A stretch of DNA of 64,000 nt from positions 248,001 to 312,000 of the forward strand of contig CAVWYY010000002.1 in the NCBI GenBank assembly GCA_963759375.1, read 5' to 3'. The notes below the pieces were generated by a model, which saw nothing but the letters and a program-made list of their open reading frames with translations, had not been told where the DNA came from and did not search any database. The stretch comes from DASSUW01 sp963759375. Lineage in GTDB: Bacteria; Actinomycetota; Thermoleophilia; Solirubrobacterales; Solirubrobacteraceae. Both the position numbers and the translations under genes were made by a program. Shown here in pieces: positions 61,222 through 64,000 of this stretch (position 1 is its first letter; each line of letters opens with the position of its first letter).

Positions 61222-61955
61222 TAAAGGGCGCTGGCGAGCTTGCGACGCGACTCGCGGGCGACCGGGTGGTCGACCCCGAGATCGTCGAGCACGCCCACGA
61301 CGGCGCGGCGCAGGTCATCCCGGCGATCGCCGCCGTTGGCCGCGATCGCGCCGATCAGCCCGTCGAGCCCGCGTTCGGTCTCGCCTTCGTCCAACGCCGA
61401 GAACGCGTCGGCCAGCTCCGGGTCCTGCTCGAGGCGGATGCGAGCGGCCAGGCCGTCGGCCGCGAACGAGCCGGCGACGTTGCCGAGCACCTCCAGCGCC
61501 TCCTCGTCCTCGCCGCGCTCGTGCAGGATGCGGGCGAGCGCGACGGCGGCGTCGGCGCGGCCGGGCTCGAGCGCGAGTGCGTCGCGCAGCGAGGCCTCGT
61601 CGCCGCTCGCGACCAGACCGTCGGCCTCGCTCGGCAGCAGCGCGTCGAGGAACTTCTCGACCTGCGGGGGCGGCTGCGCGCCGACGAACTCGGCGGCGAG
61701 CTTGCCGTCCTTGAACGCCTTCACGGCGGGGATGCCCTGGATGCGGAACGCGGCCGAGATGTTCGGGTTCGCGTCGGTGTCGAGCTTGGCCAGCGCGACC
61801 TTGCCCTCGCGCTCGGTGACGAGCTTCTCGAGGACCGGCGTGAGCTGCCGGCACGGGCCACACCAGGCAGCCCAGAAGTCCACGACCACCGGCATCTCCT
61901 TGGAGCGCTCGATGACGTCCTGCTCGAAGGTGGCCTCTGTGGTGTCGAAGATCAC
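61218..61955 (-). CDS. Thioredoxin-domain co-chaperone (CnoX/YbbN-like)
   Basis: A 245-residue protein with an N-terminal thioredoxin domain, active site WAAWCGPCRQ (residues 28-37), cis-Pro in IQGIPAVKAF, and a C-terminal TPR-like helical region from about 115. YbbN/CnoX protects proteins from oxidation and hands them to chaperones; actinobacterial homologues keep the C-x-x-C. The GTG is the only start giving the VIFDTTEATF N-terminus. It is divergent from the hydrolase gene with 18 bp between starts. Confidence 0.88.
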   Translation of the reverse strand: MIFDTTEATFEQDVIERSKEMPVVVDFWAAWCGPCRQLTPVLEKLVTEREGKVALAKLDTDANPNISAAFRIQGIPAVKAFKDGKLAAEFVGAQPPPQVEKFLDALLPSEADGLVASGDEASLRDALALEPGRADAAVALARILHERGEDEEALEVLGNVAGSFAADGLAARIRLEQDPELADAFSALDEGETERGLDGLIGAIAANGGDRRDDLRRAVVGVLDDLGVDHPVARESRRKLASALY

Positions 61956-61961
61956 ACCACG

Positions 61962-61967
61962 AGAATA
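61962..61967 (-). promoter_or_regulatory. -10 box of the CnoX-like gene (leaderless)
   Basis: Minus-strand TATTCT, 6 nt, GTG at 61955. It is the best match to a consensus -10 in the window. Confidence 0.55.
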
Positions 61968-61973
61968 CCCAGC

Positions 61974-62795
61974 GTGACCGAGCTGACGATCGACTCCAAC
62001 GGCGTAAAGCTGGCAGGCGACGAGGAGGGCGAGGGCGTGCCCGTCGTGCTTCTGCACGGGCTGACCGCGACGCGCCGGTATGTGGTGATGGGATCCAAGA
62101 ACCTCGCGCGCGGCGGGCACCGGGTGATCGCCTACGACGCGCGCGGGCACGGGAGGTCGGCGCCGGCCGGCGACCCGGACGCGTACGGCTACGACGTGCT
62201 GGCCGGCGACCTGCTCGCCGTGCTCGACGATCGCGGGATCGACCGCGCGGTCCTGGCGGGCGCCTCGATGGGCGCGCACACGCTGGTCCGCCTCGCGATC
62301 GAGCACCCGGACCGGGCGGCCGCGCTCGTGGTCATCACGCCGGCGTTCGATCCGGACACGCCCGAGCGCGGGCTCGACCGCTGGGACGCGCTGTCGCGCG
62401 GGCTGCGCGAGGGTGGGGTGGACGGCTTCATCGAGGCCTACGGCGAGCCGCGCGTGCCCGAGTCCTTCCGCGACACCGTCAAGACGGTCCTGCGCCAGCG
62501 CCTGTCCGCCCACGAGCACCCCGAGGCGGTGGCCGACGCGCTGCGCGTCGTGCCGCGGTCGGCCGCGTTCGGCTCGTGGGACCAGCTCGGCGGGCTCGAC
62601 CTGCCGGTCACCGTCGTGGCCAGCCGCGACGAGGCCGACCCCGAGCACCCGTACGCGACCGGCGAGCGCTACGCCGAGGCGATCCCGGGCGCGCGGCTGG
62701 TCAGCGAGGAGCCCGGCAAGTCGCCGCTGGCGTGGCAGGGCGGCCAGCTCTCGCGGGTGATCGCCGAGACCGCCGAACGCGCGCGCCAGAGGTGA
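61974..62795 (+). CDS. Alpha/beta-fold hydrolase
   Basis: A 273-residue hydrolase with the oxyanion segment VVLLHGLTATRR near residue 28, YDARGHGRSA, and the nucleophile elbow GASMGAHT (G-x-S-x-G) near 97. The acid is probably in VVASRDEADPEHP. The usual catalytic His near the C-terminus (often in GH) is not obvious, since the end reads GKSPLAWQGGQLS. Substrate unknown. GTG overlaps nothing; the 18-bp divergent gap to cnoX is very short. Confidence 0.82.
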   Translation: MTELTIDSNGVKLAGDEEGEGVPVVLLHGLTATRRYVVMGSKNLARGGHRVIAYDARGHGRSAPAGDPDAYGYDVLAGDLLAVLDDRGIDRAVLAGASMGAHTLVRLAIEHPDRAAALVVITPAFDPDTPERGLDRWDALSRGLREGGVDGFIEAYGEPRVPESFRDTVKTVLRQRLSAHEHPEAVADALRVVPRSAAFGSWDQLGGLDLPVTVVASRDEADPEHPYATGERYAEAIPGARLVSEEPGKSPLAWQGGQLSRVIAETAERARQR

Positions 62796-62808
62796 GAGGC
62801 TTCCGCGC

Positions 62809-63222
62809 GTGACCGCCGCCGGCTACTCCGGCACGCCGCTCCCGAAGAAGCTCGGCATCAAGCCGGGGCACCGGGTGCTGCTGCTGTCCGCGCCCGAACA
62901 GTTCGAGGAGGGCACGCTGGGCGAGCTGCCGGACGGCGTGAAGGTCGCGCACCGGCTGTCCGGCAAGGCCGACGTGATCGTCTCGTTCCACACCGAGCGG
63001 GCCGACCTCGCCAAGCGGATGCCGAAGCTGCGCGCGGCGATGGAACCCGCGGCGGGTCTGTGGATCGCCTGGCCGAAGAAGGCGGCGAAGATGCCGACCG
63101 ACCTCACGGAGAACGTGGTGCGCGACCTGGCGCTGGAGAACGTGCTGGTCGACAACAAGGTCGCGGCGCTGGACGAACGGTGGTCCGGGCTCCGTCTGGT
63201 CATCCGGCTACGCGACCGCTAG
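62809..63222 (+). CDS. DUF3052-family protein
   Basis: A soluble protein of 137 residues. GYSGTPLPKKLGIKPGHRVLLLSAP at the N-terminus, then a VIVSFHTERADLAKRMPKLRAAMEPAAGLWIAWPKK block and the C-terminal LENVLVDNKVAALDERWSGLRLVIR are typical of DUF3052, which is widespread in actinobacteria and of unknown function. GAGGCT at 62796-62801 is 7 nt before the GTG, a weak leaderless signal. It is 13 bp after the hydrolase. Confidence 0.82.
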   Translation: MTAAGYSGTPLPKKLGIKPGHRVLLLSAPEQFEEGTLGELPDGVKVAHRLSGKADVIVSFHTERADLAKRMPKLRAAMEPAAGLWIAWPKKAAKMPTDLTENVVRDLALENVLVDNKVAALDERWSGLRLVIRLRDR

Positions 63223-63225
63223 CTT
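63220..63225 (+). promoter_or_regulatory. -10 box of the M48 peptidase gene (leaderless)
   Basis: TAGCTT overlaps the end of the DUF3052 gene and is followed by 7 nt and the ATG at 63233. Confidence 0.5.
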
Positions 63226-63232
63226 CAGGTGC

Positions 63233-64000
63233 ATGACCTCCGTCCTGCCCGACGACCAGCGCCTCATCGACCTCTCGCCGAAGGCCTACGAGCATCCCGC
63301 CGACCGCGCGGCCACCGCCGCGCTCGCGCAGATCCCGATGCTCGACACGGTCGTGCGCAAGCTGATCGAGTTCGGCTACGAGCGCGCGCTGCGGCAGGTG
63401 TTCCTCGCCGGGTCGGTCAAGCTCGGCTCCGACCAGCTCCCCGAGGTGTGGGCGGCCCACCGGGCCGCGCTGGCGCGGCTGGACATCACCGAGGTGCCGG
63501 ACCTGTACCTCACGCAGTTCCCGATCACCAACGCGGCGGCGATCGGGTCCGGCCGCCCGATGGTGATGGTCAACTCGCGCAGCGTCGAGGTGTTCGACGC
63601 CGAGGAGCTGCGCACGGTGCTCGGCCACGAGGCCGGCCACATCCTGTCCGACCACGTGATGTACCGGACCGCGCTGATGATCCTGCTGTCGGTCGGCACT
63701 CGCAGCCTGCCGCTCATGGCCGGCCTGCCGCTGGTCGCGGTCCGCCTGATCCTGCTCGAGTGGTTCCGCGCCGCCGAGCTGAGCGCCGACCGCGCGGCGA
63801 CGCTCGTCAACCGCGACCCGCTGGTCACGTCGCGCACGCTGATGGTCATGGCCGGCGGCTCCGCCTCCCGCAAGCTCAACCTCGACGCGTTCCTCAAGCA
63901 GGCCGCCGAGTACGAGGAGTGGGAGCCCGGCTGGGACAAGCTCAGCCGCATGCGCCTCGAGATCGCGCAGACCCACGCGTTCCCGGTCCGCCGCGTGTCG
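63233..64000 (+). CDS. M48-family zinc metallopeptidase, 5' part (3' end outside window)
   Basis: The first 256 codons, open at the window edge. The zinc motif is LGHEAGHILSDHV (H-E-x-x-H) near residue 130, and the third ligand is in EWFRAAELSADRAAT near 180. In between is a hydrophobic stretch (LMILLSVGTRSLPLMAGLPLVAVRLILL) that may be membrane-inserted. It resembles M48 peptidases of the HtpX/Ste24 group found in actinobacteria. The in-frame end at base 64000 shows no stop. Confidence 0.88.
   Translation, partial: MTSVLPDDQRLIDLSPKAYEHPADRAATAALAQIPMLDTVVRKLIEFGYERALRQVFLAGSVKLGSDQLPEVWAAHRAALARLDITEVPDLYLTQFPITNAAAIGSGRPMVMVNSRSVEVFDAEELRTVLGHEAGHILSDHVMYRTALMILLSVGTRSLPLMAGLPLVAVRLILLEWFRAAELSADRAATLVNRDPLVTSRTLMVMAGGSASRKLNLDAFLKQAAEYEEWEPGWDKLSRMRLEIAQTHAFPVRRVS

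Overview
The window is a high-GC bacterial chromosome segment, about 70% G+C by eye, with many GTG starts, dense operons and 1-14 bp gene overlaps. The gene set suggests an actinobacterium, most likely a deep-branching one such as Thermoleophilia/Solirubrobacterales. It has SepF, an FtsR-type MerR protein next to a GarA-like FHA protein, a single-motif RsiG-like protein, a wax ester synthase-like protein, large LuxR-type ATPase regulators, and HisZ with short-form HisG. The taxon is inferred from gene content only. No rRNA, tRNA or CRISPR array was recognised, and no gene-free stretch exceeds 300 bp.

Layout. 1-5308: the 3' end of murA runs straight into a histidine operon (hisZ-G-D-B-H-A). 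5337-10157: a large LuxR regulator, then a leftward ECF sigma factor coupled to a secreted RTX-like protein; this block separates hisA from hisF (10408). 10408-19011: hisF, a CBS protein, a membrane-anchored beta-propeller, the CCA enzyme, and the envelope/division run pgeF-yggS-sepF-proC-yggT-lspA-rluD. 19179-26675: rpsB-tsf-pyrH-frr-uppS-cdsA, a small membrane gene, then dxr-rseP. 26685-32106: accessory insertion (acyl-CoA ligase, methyltransferase, second LuxR ATPase, small secreted protein). 32193-38193: ispG, a second accessory insertion (methyltransferase, AbiEi/DUF559 protein, superoxide dismutase), then proS-pgsA. 38214-42253: rsiG-like, FHA/garA-like, ftsR-like, apt, SRPBCC and an FAD oxidase. 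42222-44137: MocR regulator divergent from an AhpD-like gene. 44148-50240: a LacI-controlled sugar uptake and catabolism operon. 50272-54286: an ABC exporter divergent from its MarR-like regulator, and a PfkB kinase. 54294-64000: a membrane HTH protein, thioesterase, nadE, wax ester synthase-like protein, RlpA-like protein, dinB, cnoX, hydrolase, DUF3052 protein and the 5' part of an M48 protease.

Three properties of the whole window matter to a user. First, at least eleven reading frames, including rpsB, nadE and ispG, are broken by single-base shifts, ten of them the equivalent of one extra base. This looks like sequence error, so these genes are annotated as intact with the shift position given. 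Second, many operon-leading genes have a TANNNT box 6-8 nt before the start codon and no Shine-Dalgarno, which indicates leaderless transcripts; several secreted-protein genes and the sod gene have clear Shine-Dalgarno sites instead. Third, two dispersed elements share the same outer inverted arms but carry different internal hairpins (14377-14565 and 53248-53366).
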